Shown here: positions 34,311 to 42,278 of the stretch, piece by piece | Layout: the number at the start of each line of letters is the position of its first letter | Position numbering within the stretch: position 1 is the stretch's first letter | Origin: Candidatus Latescibacterota bacterium | Lineage (GTDB): Bacteria; Latescibacterota; UBA2968 | DNA length: 64,000 nucleotides | NCBI GenBank assembly: GCA_022823725.1 | Contig: JAJEHL010000041.1 | Span: 1 to 64,000 of the forward strand | Direction: 5' to 3' | Translations under genes and position numbers: made by a program | Notes under the pieces: model-generated | Databases searched by the model: none | What the model saw: only the letters and a program-made list of their open reading frames with translations | What the model was told of the DNA's origin: nothing

Positions 34311-35774
34311 ATGGAAGTTGCTGAATTAACGCTTGAACGTGCGACAACTCTGCAAGATGAGTGCAGAAACGAAACACACACGCTGCACAGAGACTTGTTA
34401 GAAAAGAAATACGAGAGCCTGATTACCCACAATCCGAAATTGACAAGGACCCTTGTCAGCTTTCAGGCGAATAAAAACACGCCGTATTATCGATGGTTTA
34501 AGTACAAAGAAGGCTTCTCAGCGCAGATGGTTCATTATCTTCTGAACACATTGGCGGAGAAGCAGGGCGTATTGTTGGATCCGTTCTCGGGAACAGGAGC
34601 GGCTTTATTTGCATCGCAGGAATTGGGATGGGAAGCAACGGGTATTGAGCTTCTTCCTGTAGGATGTGCGATTACCGAAGCCAGACAAGCAGCCGAGCAA
34701 GTGGATATTATACAGCTAAAAAAAGAAATTGAGGCTCTGGGTAGCATTGATTTTTCGACGATCAAATCCGATAGCCCGATCCAACATATCGCGATTACTG
34801 AAGGTGCGTTTTCTCGAGATACGGAAGCCCAGCTAAATGGTTATTTAACCTATTGCGACAATCAGATTGAAGATGCTCATATTAAGACGCTTCTTCGCTT
34901 TGCCGCTTTTTGCATTCTGGAAAGGATCAGTTATACCAGAAAGGATGGGCAATATCTCCGCTGGGATTATCGTGCGGGCAGAACAAGAGTGAAGTCGAAA
35001 TTTAACAAGGGCAAAGTCTATATGTTCAAAGAAGCACTTCAACTTCAGCTCAATTTGATGGTTGAGGATCTTCTCTATGAGGACATGGATCTTTTTAAAA
35101 AGGAAAATTTGTCTAACACAGAACAGAACATTCGGTTGATTCAAGGGTCCTGTCTTGAAGAGTTGTGCAAATTCAGTGAGGAGAGTTTTAACTTTATTTT
35201 GACGTCTCCGCCTTATTGTAACCGCTATGATTACACGCGTACCTACGCGCTTGAACTGGTATTTCTCAATAAGAACGAAGAAGAAGTCAAGCACCTGCGA
35301 CAGCAAATGCTATCCTGTACTGTCGAAAACAAAGAGAAAGTTGAATCGCTGGAGACTCAATATGCAGACATGAAAAGAGAAGACTTTTTGCAGAAGGCTA
35401 TTTTTGCTTTTGAGAACCATAATGCACTGCAAGAAGTCCTATATTGGCTGAATACATATAACGGGGAAGGTCAGTTGAACAATTCCAATATTCCGCGAAT
35501 GATCGCAAATTACTTCCTCGAAATGGCTCTGGTCATATTTGAAATGAGTAGAGTATTGAAGCCAGGTGGAAAGGTCGCGATGGTGAACGACAATGTGCGG
35601 TACGCGGGAGAAGAGATTCCCGTTGATTTAATTCTTTCCGACTTTGCTGAAGCAGCGGGCTTATCCACCAGGAACATCTGGGTTCTGGGAACAGGCAAGG
35701 GGAATAGCAGCCAACAGATGGGCAAGTACGGTCGCGCAGAGTTGCGGAAATGCGTGTATGTTTGGGAAAAATAG
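34311..35774 (+). CDS. Type II DNA methyltransferase (amino-methylating, TSPPY)
   Basis: 487 residues. The S-adenosylmethionine site is DPFSGTGAALF at 90-100 (motif I), and the catalytic motif IV is TSPPYCNRYDYTR near 298, the S/D-P-P-Y form used by N4-cytosine and N6-adenine enzymes. Motif I precedes motif IV with a large intervening region (about 200 residues) that could hold target recognition. CGGAGAAA precedes the ATG. It ends one base before the stop of the opposing restriction endonuclease, so the two form a tail-to-tail restriction-modification pair. By pairing it should protect the AvaI/BsoBI site CYCGRG; the methylated base is not predictable from sequence. AT-rich codon use compared with flanking genes. 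Confidence 0.88.
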   Translation: MEVAELTLERATTLQDECRNETHTLHRDLLEKKYESLITHNPKLTRTLVSFQANKNTPYYRWFKYKEGFSAQMVHYLLNTLAEKQGVLLDPFSGTGAALFASQELGWEATGIELLPVGCAITEARQAAEQVDIIQLKKEIEALGSIDFSTIKSDSPIQHIAITEGAFSRDTEAQLNGYLTYCDNQIEDAHIKTLLRFAAFCILERISYTRKDGQYLRWDYRAGRTRVKSKFNKGKVYMFKEALQLQLNLMVEDLLYEDMDLFKKENLSNTEQNIRLIQGSCLEELCKFSEESFNFILTSPPYCNRYDYTRTYALELVFLNKNEEEVKHLRQQMLSCTVENKEKVESLETQYADMKREDFLQKAIFAFENHNALQEVLYWLNTYNGEGQLNNSNIPRMIANYFLEMALVIFEMSRVLKPGGKVAMVNDNVRYAGEEIPVDLILSDFAEAAGLSTRNIWVLGTGKGNSSQQMGKYGRAELRKCVYVWEK

Positions 35775-35775
35775 T

Positions 35776-36750
35776 TTAAAGGTCAACCAGCCAGTTCACG
35801 AGTCTTTCGATTTGTTGCGGTTTACATAGATTTGCTACGCCAGCCAGTTTGCCGTCCTCCATACGCTGGATGATTTCCTGCGCCATTGAATCCTCTATAG
35901 CAGCACCGATAAAAACCAGTCTGAGAGCAGGCGTTGAAAAACTTTCCGCGATCCGATCAAGAGCGGACCTTGCTGTCTTCCAGTGTTCATCCGCGCCAGC
36001 CGGATCAATCCCTCCCTTTAATTCCCCACACAGAATGTAATTTTCTTTCTCGCGTAATAACGCGCTTACGTCAGTGCGTGAGCAAATATTCCTGGGAGTT
36101 CTCAAGAGGATGATATCCACATTATTTCCCCCTAAACCGACTAAAGGGCATTTCATATTAAAAGCGAGAATCCTGCACGGCCATTGCAAGGCACTCAAGC
36201 CACTTTCAAGGAGAACGCTGGTGTCTGTGCCGAGTAGATTCATGAAATTATTTATTCTTCTTTGCAAATAGCTCACGCCAAAACTTTGATATTTTGTCTG
36301 CATCCTCGCCAAAAGATATTCCCCGAATTTTATCTCAGCTTGCTTACCCGTGTCGTTGCGCTTGACGCCTCCGAGTTGATCCCCAGAATTCAGCGCGTAT
36401 CGGTACAGAATATTGTTGATTATATCCGGTTCAAGGAAGTCTTGCTTTCTTGCCAGGATGTGTCTTCTCAGAAATTTTTTCGTTTCTTCGGAACCAATAG
36501 CATTTCTGGCTTTCTCTGTTAGCCCCAATGCCCCGATGAGGATTTCTATAATCTCTTGATCTCTTTCCGCTGCTTGGAGCAAATTATCTAAATCCGATCC
36601 GATGTGTGCGAGCTTTCTCTGGGCTTCAATTATTCTGCTGACAAATGGTGATGCCGATGTGAACTGCCTCATGGATTGTTGGCGAAATCCTTCGGCAGTT
36701 TCCGCTGAGGTGGTTGTGATTTCGGATGGATGATGATAAATGGGCCGCAT
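35776..36750 (-). CDS. AvaI/BsoBI-family type II restriction endonuclease
   Basis: 324 residues, close to AvaI (315) and BsoBI (323). The N-terminal TTSAETAEGFRQQSM and the catalytic segment CGELKGGIDPAGADEHWKT near 240, with E-x-K plus an upstream aspartate (NNVDIILL), match what I recall of the BsoBI active site (D212, E240, K242). Family members cut CYCGRG leaving four-base 5' ends. A CTCGAG site occurs in dnaE near 3391, so protection by methylation is needed. Ribosome site CCAGGAAAA before the ATG. Convergent with the methyltransferase. The recognition site is inferred from the family. Confidence 0.82.
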   Translation of the reverse strand: MRPIYHHPSEITTTSAETAEGFRQQSMRQFTSASPFVSRIIEAQRKLAHIGSDLDNLLQAAERDQEIIEILIGALGLTEKARNAIGSEETKKFLRRHILARKQDFLEPDIINNILYRYALNSGDQLGGVKRNDTGKQAEIKFGEYLLARMQTKYQSFGVSYLQRRINNFMNLLGTDTSVLLESGLSALQWPCRILAFNMKCPLVGLGGNNVDIILLRTPRNICSRTDVSALLREKENYILCGELKGGIDPAGADEHWKTARSALDRIAESFSTPALRLVFIGAAIEDSMAQEIIQRMEDGKLAGVANLCKPQQIERLVNWLVDL

Positions 36751-36802
36751 CTGGTTTTCCTGGCATTATAGGGGCGGATGTTTTTTCTTTTACAACTTCA
36801 AA

Positions 36803-36832
36803 TTGTCTATTAACTTTCTGATGAAGTATAGA
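36803..36832 (+). promoter_or_regulatory. Candidate promoter of the class III aminotransferase gene
   Basis: TTGTCT (36803-36808), 18 bases, TATAGA (36827-36832), about 45 bases before the ATG at 36885. It lies in the divergent gap after the restriction enzyme start. Confidence 0.4.
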
Positions 36833-36884
36833 AAGAATTTTGAAAAAAACAAGACCAGACATCCTTTTTAATTGGAGAACTCTA

Positions 36885-38216
36885 ATGAGTAGTGCTGCTT
36901 CTATTGATTTGCGCGATGTTCGCAAGCAGGATTTGAATCACGTATGGCATCCTTTGATGCAGTATGAGGGCAGGAGTGAAGATGACCTGCTCGTTATTGT
37001 GTCGGCAGATGGGTGTGAGATCACGGATTCGGACGGGAAAACGTATCTCGATGCGTATGGCGGGATATGGAATGTCAATGTGGGGTATGGCCGGGATGAG
37101 ATTGTCGAAGCTGTGTATGAACAGATGAAGACACTCCCGTTTTATCCCATGACGCAGATCAATGTGCCCGCGGCGCGACTCGCTGCTCGATTGGCGGAAT
37201 TGTCACCGGGCGATCTCAACCATTTCTATTTTGTCAATAGCGGTTCAGAGGCAAATGAAACCGCGATTAAAGTTGCGCGACAATACGGCAGGGCGACGCA
37301 TCCGGGCGAGAGTCGCTTTAAAATTATCTGTCGGTATAAGGGCTATCACGGCTTTACGATGGGATCTATGTCTGCGACCGGGCAGGTGAGGCGGCGAGCG
37401 CCGTTTGAACCTCTGGTGCCGGGATTTATTCACGTTGAATTGCCCACTGCCAATGCCCACGGAGCAGATGAGATCGCGCGGGTTATCGAACGCGAAGGGC
37501 CCGATACGGTCACGGCTGTTCTTGCGGAACCCGTTGTTGGCGGTGGTGGCGTGCATGTCCCGCCAGACGATTATTTTCCCGCTCTGCGCGAGGTGTGCGA
37601 CCACTATGGTTGTTTGCTGATGTTTGATGAGGTGATTACTGGGTTTGGGCGTACTGGGAAAATGTTTGCCGCCGAACACTGGGGTGTCGTGCCCGATGTG
37701 ATGACGATTGCCAAGGGCGTGTCGAGCGGGTACCTGCCGCTGGGGGCATGCGCTGTTACCGAAAAGGTATGGTCGGCATTTTTGGGGGGGGCGGATGAGG
37801 GAAAGGAATTTGCTCAGGTTTCCACGTATGGGGGGCATCCGGCCTGTTGTGCTGCGGCGCTGGCCAATCTCGAAATTCTGACCCGGGAACGGCTGTGGGA
37901 AAATTCGGAGACTGTGGGGACGTACTTGTTGGCGCGGCTTAAAGATATGTCATCGCCTCTCGTCAAAGAAGTTAGAGGGCTGGGGCTTATGCTCGCGGTT
38001 GAGCTTCAAAATGAAGATGGGACGGAACTGGATGGCGAGAGGACGAAAAAGTTTGGCGGCGCGCTTCGAGACGCGGGTGTGATTACCGGGAAGATGAGCC
38101 ATGTTATGGTCGGGTCGGAGCCTGTTTTTACACTGGCACCACCCCTGATTTTAACAGAAGAACAGGCTGACCGAATAGCAGGTGCGTTTGTGACTGCGCT
38201 GCGGGCTATAAGCTAA
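36885..38216 (+). CDS. Class III pyridoxal-phosphate aminotransferase
   Basis: 443 residues with the ATG at 36885 (TGGAG eight bases upstream); a TTG at 36840 in the same frame is not used because it precedes the ribosome site. Features of omega-amino-acid:pyruvate-type enzymes: NHVWHPLMQY near 17-26, VNSGSEANETAIKVAR near 115 (phosphate binding), LMFDEVITGFGRTG near 245 and the Schiff-base lysine in IAKGVSSGYLPLGA near 277. The N-terminal HVWHP pattern recalls taurine:pyruvate and related aminotransferases. The sodium:solute symporter 11 bases downstream suggests that it imports the amine or amino-acid substrate. Substrate unknown. Confidence 0.88.
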   Translation: MSSAASIDLRDVRKQDLNHVWHPLMQYEGRSEDDLLVIVSADGCEITDSDGKTYLDAYGGIWNVNVGYGRDEIVEAVYEQMKTLPFYPMTQINVPAARLAARLAELSPGDLNHFYFVNSGSEANETAIKVARQYGRATHPGESRFKIICRYKGYHGFTMGSMSATGQVRRRAPFEPLVPGFIHVELPTANAHGADEIARVIEREGPDTVTAVLAEPVVGGGGVHVPPDDYFPALREVCDHYGCLLMFDEVITGFGRTGKMFAAEHWGVVPDVMTIAKGVSSGYLPLGACAVTEKVWSAFLGGADEGKEFAQVSTYGGHPACCAAALANLEILTRERLWENSETVGTYLLARLKDMSSPLVKEVRGLGLMLAVELQNEDGTELDGERTKKFGGALRDAGVITGKMSHVMVGSEPVFTLAPPLILTEEQADRIAGAFVTALRAIS

Positions 38217-38227
38217 CAGGAATACGC

Positions 38228-39769
38228 ATGCACCTGAGTTGGATTGACTACGCCATCGTTCTCGTCTATGTGGGCGGCACCATCGTCGCCGGTACGTTGG
38301 CGCGAGGTGCTATCAAGGGCATATCCGACTTCCTTGTCGCTGGCCGCGGTCTCAAAATTCACATGGCCGTCGCCACGATGGTCTCAACCGGTCTCGGGCT
38401 GGTTACGGTCATGTACATGGCCGAGGAAGGCTTTAAGTACGGCTTTGTGCCCTTCGTTTTTGGCCTCATGGCATTGATTACCACCGTGATCATCGGTCGT
38501 ACGGGCTTCATCGTCAGCCGCCTGCGCCATTTGCAGGTCATGACCGTGCCCGAATTCTACGAACTCAAGTACACGCGTGGCGTGCGCCTGCTCGGCGGCA
38601 TCATCCTCACCCTCGCCGGCACCCTCAACATGGGGCTTTTTCCCATTCTCGGCAGCAAATTCGTCGTTGGCTTCACTGGCCTCGACAAGGAATACGTCAA
38701 CTACGTCATGATCGGCATGTTGCTCATTGTCGTATTCTACACACTGATGGGCGGCATGGTCTCGGTGGTGCTGACAGACTTCGCGCAGTTCGTGCTGCTG
38801 GCGCTGGGGTTTTTCTTTGGTACGTTCGTCATTCTCAATCATCCGCAACTCGGTTGGGACAATCTCGTCCAGGCCGTGCAGGTCCACAAAGGCGATGTCG
38901 GCTTTGACCCCATAGCCAATCCCGGCTACGGCATCTCAATGATCTTATTTTTATTCTGCGTCGGTTTGGTCGGCGTGGTCTGGCAACCCGAAATGATGCG
39001 GCCGCTGAGTGCCGAAAGCCCCAAGGTGGCCCGCCGCGTGTTCTGGATTTCTTCTGCCACAGTTATGGGGCGGGCGATGGTGCCGATGTTTTGGGGCATC
39101 GCGGCACTGGCCTATTTTGGCAACCCCGAACTCGATCCCCACTACGCCATGCCCGAGATGCTCGGCAAAATCCTGCCCATTGGCATCGCTGGTCTGCTCA
39201 TGGCCGGGATGTTCGCGGCTTTCATGTCCACCCACGACAGCTATCTGCTGGCCTGGAGTGGCGTCATCGTCCGTGACGTGGTCTCGCCGATCAAGGCCAT
39301 GTTCGCCAAATCGAGCGGCGAACGCGAGGCGGATGGAACCTGGGGCGGGCTGTCGAGCGAGCGTGAGATCTACTGGACCCGGGCCATCGTCGTCATCCTC
39401 GCTGCCTTCTTGGCGATTTTCGGCGCGCTCTACCAGCTTCCCGAGACGGCCTTCCGCTTTATGTACGTCACCGGCACCATCTATTTCGCTGGCTGCGTCG
39501 GCACTGTGGTCTTGGGATTGTATTGGAGAAAGGCCAATACCCCGGGCGCTTACTGCGCCCTGATCCTGGGCGCGCTGGTGCCGCTCAACTTCCTGATTAT
39601 GACCGAAAACCAGCACCTGGTGCCCGAGTTTTTGTTGCCGTTGGTCGAAAATTCCAACCTCGTCGGCATTACCAGCCTGGTCTTGGGCGGCCTCGCCATG
39701 CTGGTCGTCGCCTCGCTCACGCAGCGCTCGCACCCGCCGCGTCCTTTAGACTTTAGCAACATGGAGTAG
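38228..39769 (+). CDS. Sodium:solute symporter (SSS family)
   Basis: 513 residues, thirteen hydrophobic spans, LeuT-fold SSS transporter. Family-like segments: FLVAGRGLKIHMAVATMVSTGLG in spans 1-2 (the G-R-x-L and A-T motifs), RLRHLQVMTVPEFYELKYT, MLLIVVFYTLMGGMVSVVLTDFAQF (the G-G-M/L...A/D-x-x-Q motif) and WQPEMMRP. It imports a small solute with Na+ into the cytoplasm. Codon use is markedly C-ending and more GC-rich than the aminotransferase just upstream, hinting at separate ancestry. A 59-residue membrane protein gene begins five bases after its stop. The solute is probably an amino acid, amine or sugar acid, inferred from neighbours only. Confidence 0.9.
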   Translation: MHLSWIDYAIVLVYVGGTIVAGTLARGAIKGISDFLVAGRGLKIHMAVATMVSTGLGLVTVMYMAEEGFKYGFVPFVFGLMALITTVIIGRTGFIVSRLRHLQVMTVPEFYELKYTRGVRLLGGIILTLAGTLNMGLFPILGSKFVVGFTGLDKEYVNYVMIGMLLIVVFYTLMGGMVSVVLTDFAQFVLLALGFFFGTFVILNHPQLGWDNLVQAVQVHKGDVGFDPIANPGYGISMILFLFCVGLVGVVWQPEMMRPLSAESPKVARRVFWISSATVMGRAMVPMFWGIAALAYFGNPELDPHYAMPEMLGKILPIGIAGLLMAGMFAAFMSTHDSYLLAWSGVIVRDVVSPIKAMFAKSSGEREADGTWGGLSSEREIYWTRAIVVILAAFLAIFGALYQLPETAFRFMYVTGTIYFAGCVGTVVLGLYWRKANTPGAYCALILGALVPLNFLIMTENQHLVPEFLLPLVENSNLVGITSLVLGGLAMLVVASLTQRSHPPRPLDFSNME

Positions 39770-39773
39770 TGCA

Positions 39774-39953
39774 ATGGACGTCGAAACATGGAAAGTCTTC
39801 TGGCAATACGTCTTTATCGTCGCTAGCGTCCTCTTTTACGGCATTGTCATCGCCGTCGCCTACAAAGGCTTTGGCGATGTGGCCCAGATGATCCGCAACA
39901 TGGCCGCTGGCCGCGGAGCCAGCGAATCCGCTGCAGATTCCCAGCATGAGTGA
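39774..39953 (+). CDS. 59-aa single-span membrane protein, probable symporter accessory subunit
   Basis: A short open frame beginning with ATG 39774, four bases after the symporter stop, with GGAG in the symporter's own last codons as ribosome site. It encodes MDVETWKVFWQYVF followed by one hydrophobic segment (IVASVLFYGIVIAVAY, residues 15-30), then an amphipathic positively charged stretch (GDVAQMIRNMAAGRG) and an acidic tail. The C-ending codon use is the same as in the symporter, so the two were probably acquired and evolved together. Tiny accessory proteins of this type exist for several SSS transporters; this one I assign by position, topology and codon use, not by recognised similarity. 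Confidence 0.72.
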   Translation: MDVETWKVFWQYVFIVASVLFYGIVIAVAYKGFGDVAQMIRNMAAGRGASESAADSQHE

Positions 39954-40002
39954 CGCAGGGCACCTTCTCAGGAACTGCGCTAATTTAATCAAGGAAACCG
40001 CG

Positions 40003-40470
40003 ATGATCAATGCGACCCTGTGCTATGTCAAAAATGGCAATAAAACGCTGATGCTACACCGGGTAAAAAAAGAGAATGACATACACGAGGGCAAATGGAA
40101 TGGCCTGGGTGGCAAAATGGAAGCGGGCGAGACGCCTGAGGAATGCGTGATTCGGGAGGTGCATGAAGAGAGTGGCCTGCAGATTCAAAATCCCGCTTTG
40201 AGAGGGGTGCTCACGTTTCCAAAATTTGATGGGGTCAATGACTGGTTGGCTTTTGTGTTTACCGCGGAGAGTTTCACGGGTGAGTTGATCGACTCGAGTG
40301 AAGGTATCCTGAAATGGATTGACGACTCAGAACTCCTTGATCTCAATCTTTGGGAAGGCGATAAAATTTTTCTGAAGTGGTTGCACCAGGATGCGTTTTT
40401 TTCGGGTAAATTTACGTATGAAAATAAGCGGTTGATCGATCACGATGTCGTGTTTCACACATTTATTTAA
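40003..40470 (+). CDS. Nudix hydrolase, MutT/8-oxo-dGTPase-like
   Basis: 155 residues with the ATG at 40003 (AAGGAAA eight bases upstream); the longest frame from 39946 overlaps the small membrane protein gene and is not used. The Nudix box G-x5-E-x7-R-E-U-x-E-E-x-G-U is intact, beginning GLGGKMEAGETPEE near residue 36 and ending REVHEESGL. N-terminal MINATLCYVKNGNKTLMLHR and the WNGLGGK segment are typical of MutT-like 8-oxo-dGTP diphosphatases that clean the nucleotide pool, but other Nudix substrates remain possible. Its end overlaps the opposing TIM-barrel gene by eight bases. Confidence 0.9.
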   Translation: MINATLCYVKNGNKTLMLHRVKKENDIHEGKWNGLGGKMEAGETPEECVIREVHEESGLQIQNPALRGVLTFPKFDGVNDWLAFVFTAESFTGELIDSSEGILKWIDDSELLDLNLWEGDKIFLKWLHQDAFFSGKFTYENKRLIDHDVVFHTFI

Positions 40471-41320
40471 CTTTTTCTAAAATCCGCCGCAGATAATCCG
40501 CGTCTTCTTTTGCCCAGGCTTCCAAATTGGGAGGTGATGTTTGCGCGTAACCGACTTGACGGATGATGGTTTCGTCAAATTTGTATTCGGTGTGGACGGA
40601 TAGAGGACCGTCAAATCCCATCTCGTGCAATAGCCCCAGGCAGCGATGCCAATCTACGCATCCTTCTCCTGCTTTTGTGAAGCAGGGGCGATAGCGCGGC
40701 GTTTGACCTTCCGGTTGCGGCAGGTAATACGCATCTTTAATTCCCACGACTGAGATATAATCCCGAATCATCGCCAATCCCATTGCCCAGTCTTCTCCAT
40801 CCAGTGCGAGATGTCCGAAATCGGGGTACGCGCCCACGTATTGCGGATCAAAGCCTTTGATGAGGTGCATCAATCCCGCACAGTTGCTTCCCAGGCAAGG
40901 CCCACTGTGAATCTGATAGCAGGTCTGTACGCCATATTTTTCACTCAGACTCACAATTTTTTTAAAATCCCTTCGCGCTGTATCTACAACTTGCCAGTAA
41001 TCATCGCCGGGCTGATATTTCCAAAATCCGATTTTGAGACGGGGTATTTCGGCTTCGGCGCAAGCGGTGTAGTAATTTTCTATTTCTGGTGATTCTGGAT
41101 CTACGAGTGTCACGGGCGCGGTTATCATGGGGCAGATCAGGCCCTGACTGCGCCAGATTTCGGCTGCTTTGGGCAATGCCTCAATTACATTGTCTGCGTG
41201 AATGGGATGGCCCGGGCGCACGCACAGGTCAATGCCGTCGTAGCCCAATTCTATCGCTTTTTCACCGAGTTCTGGCACGGAATACTGGGCGAAAAATTTG
41301 GAGTTGATAATGAGTTCCAT
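40463..41320 (-). CDS. Sugar phosphate isomerase/epimerase-like TIM barrel
   Basis: 285 residues of the xylose-isomerase-like/AP-endonuclease-2 superfamily, metal-dependent TIM barrels acting on sugars and related compounds. Features: ELGEKAIELGYDGIDLCVRPGHP at 18-40, IPRLKIGFWKY, VQTCYQIHSGPC with the metal histidine, VGAYPDFGHLALDGEDWAMG near 175 (metal aspartate region), VVGIKDAYYLPQPEG and FDGPLSVHTEYKFD near 245 (metal glutamate). AAGGAA before the ATG. No domain or pathway neighbour fixes the substrate. Common in the sugar-acid and inositol catabolism of environmental bacteria. Confidence 0.82.
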   Translation of the reverse strand: MELIINSKFFAQYSVPELGEKAIELGYDGIDLCVRPGHPIHADNVIEALPKAAEIWRSQGLICPMITAPVTLVDPESPEIENYYTACAEAEIPRLKIGFWKYQPGDDYWQVVDTARRDFKKIVSLSEKYGVQTCYQIHSGPCLGSNCAGLMHLIKGFDPQYVGAYPDFGHLALDGEDWAMGLAMIRDYISVVGIKDAYYLPQPEGQTPRYRPCFTKAGEGCVDWHRCLGLLHEMGFDGPLSVHTEYKFDETIIRQVGYAQTSPPNLEAWAKEDADYLRRILEKVK

Positions 41321-41373
41321 CTGAATGATTCCTTATTCTCTATGGGAAATGGAAATTTGATCTCGGAACCAGT

Positions 41374-41402
41374 TTGATTTCTAACCACTGACCCATTATA
41401 CT
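41374..41402 (+). promoter_or_regulatory. Sigma-70 promoter of the PhyH/ceramidase-like unit
   Basis: TTGATT (41374-41379), 17 bases, TATACT (41397-41402), giving a leader of about 40 bases to the dioxygenase ATG at 41447. Strong match in the divergent gap. Confidence 0.6.
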
Positions 41403-41446
41403 GCTTATAAGGTGTATTCGGTAGTTAAAACGACAAGGAAAATAAA

Positions 41447-42262
41447 ATGAAGACGTTGAACGCAAAAGAAGTCGAAGGATTTAGAGAGCGGGGATACCAT
41501 ATTGCGCGGGGCGTGTTTGATGGGGATGAGATTGCGCGTTTGCGTGAGGGATACGACTATATTCTCGGACTGGCTGCGCGGACAGACCTTCCCGATGCAA
41601 TTCTTCAGGGTAAAGACCGCGAAGTGCATATTCACTTGCAGACACCCGGGCCGATGGTTGGTCCAGAGGCTGTTCCGTATCTGCGAAAGGTTCAGTGGCC
41701 GTCTCTTATTCACCCCGCGTTTGAGGAGATTCGGAACAGTGCGAAGTTTCCCGCGCTGTTAGAGCCGTTGATCGGTACTTCGTTGAAGCAGTATATCAAT
41801 CAGATTAATTTCAAGATGCCTGGTGGGGATATTCAGTTCCCGTGGCATCAGGATATCCGCCCTACACCTGCGTTTCGCGATCAGGTGAATAATTATGTAC
41901 AGACTATTATTGTGGTGGACGAGGCGACTGTTGCCAATGGGTGTTTGCACATTGTTCCCGGCAGTCACAGGTTGGGAAATTTGAAGGTGGCGCGATATGC
42001 AAAGGGAGAAGTTGAGGAACAGATAGATGTGTCGTCGGCTGTGCCCTGTGAGGCAATGCCGGGTGATGTGGTGATGTTCACGTCTTATACGGTTCACGGC
42101 TCGGTACCAAATACAACGGATAAGCCGCGGCGTTCGTATATCAATGGTTTTGTTCGCGCTTCGGCGTGCGATGTGGGAAAGTGGGCATTTCTGGAAGGGA
42201 AACCCGTTCCGATTACGAGTGACCGCGATTATCACGAGATTCGCTATGGGGCTGCTGGTTAA
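41447..42262 (+). CDS. Phytanoyl-CoA dioxygenase (PhyH) family protein
   Basis: 271 residues, a Fe(II)/2-oxoglutarate-dependent hydroxylase of double-stranded beta-helix fold. Metal-binding H-x-D is in FPWHQDIRPTP near 139-141; the distal histidine is in YTVHGSVPNT near 218 and the 2-oxoglutarate arginine in KPRRSYINGF. Family members hydroxylate fatty acyl chains, amino acids or small natural products in the cytoplasm; such genes are very abundant in Latescibacteria-like genomes. It shares its promoter with the ceramidase-like gene 16 bases downstream. The substrate is not predictable. Confidence 0.88.
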   Translation: MKTLNAKEVEGFRERGYHIARGVFDGDEIARLREGYDYILGLAARTDLPDAILQGKDREVHIHLQTPGPMVGPEAVPYLRKVQWPSLIHPAFEEIRNSAKFPALLEPLIGTSLKQYINQINFKMPGGDIQFPWHQDIRPTPAFRDQVNNYVQTIIVVDEATVANGCLHIVPGSHRLGNLKVARYAKGEVEEQIDVSSAVPCEAMPGDVVMFTSYTVHGSVPNTTDKPRRSYINGFVRASACDVGKWAFLEGKPVPITSDRDYHEIRYGAAG

Positions 42263-42278
42263 TAAAGAGAGGTTCACA

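Noticed and set aside
38951-39733. 260-codon open frame on the minus strand
   Set aside because: Mirror of the symporter gene; high GC leaves few stops.
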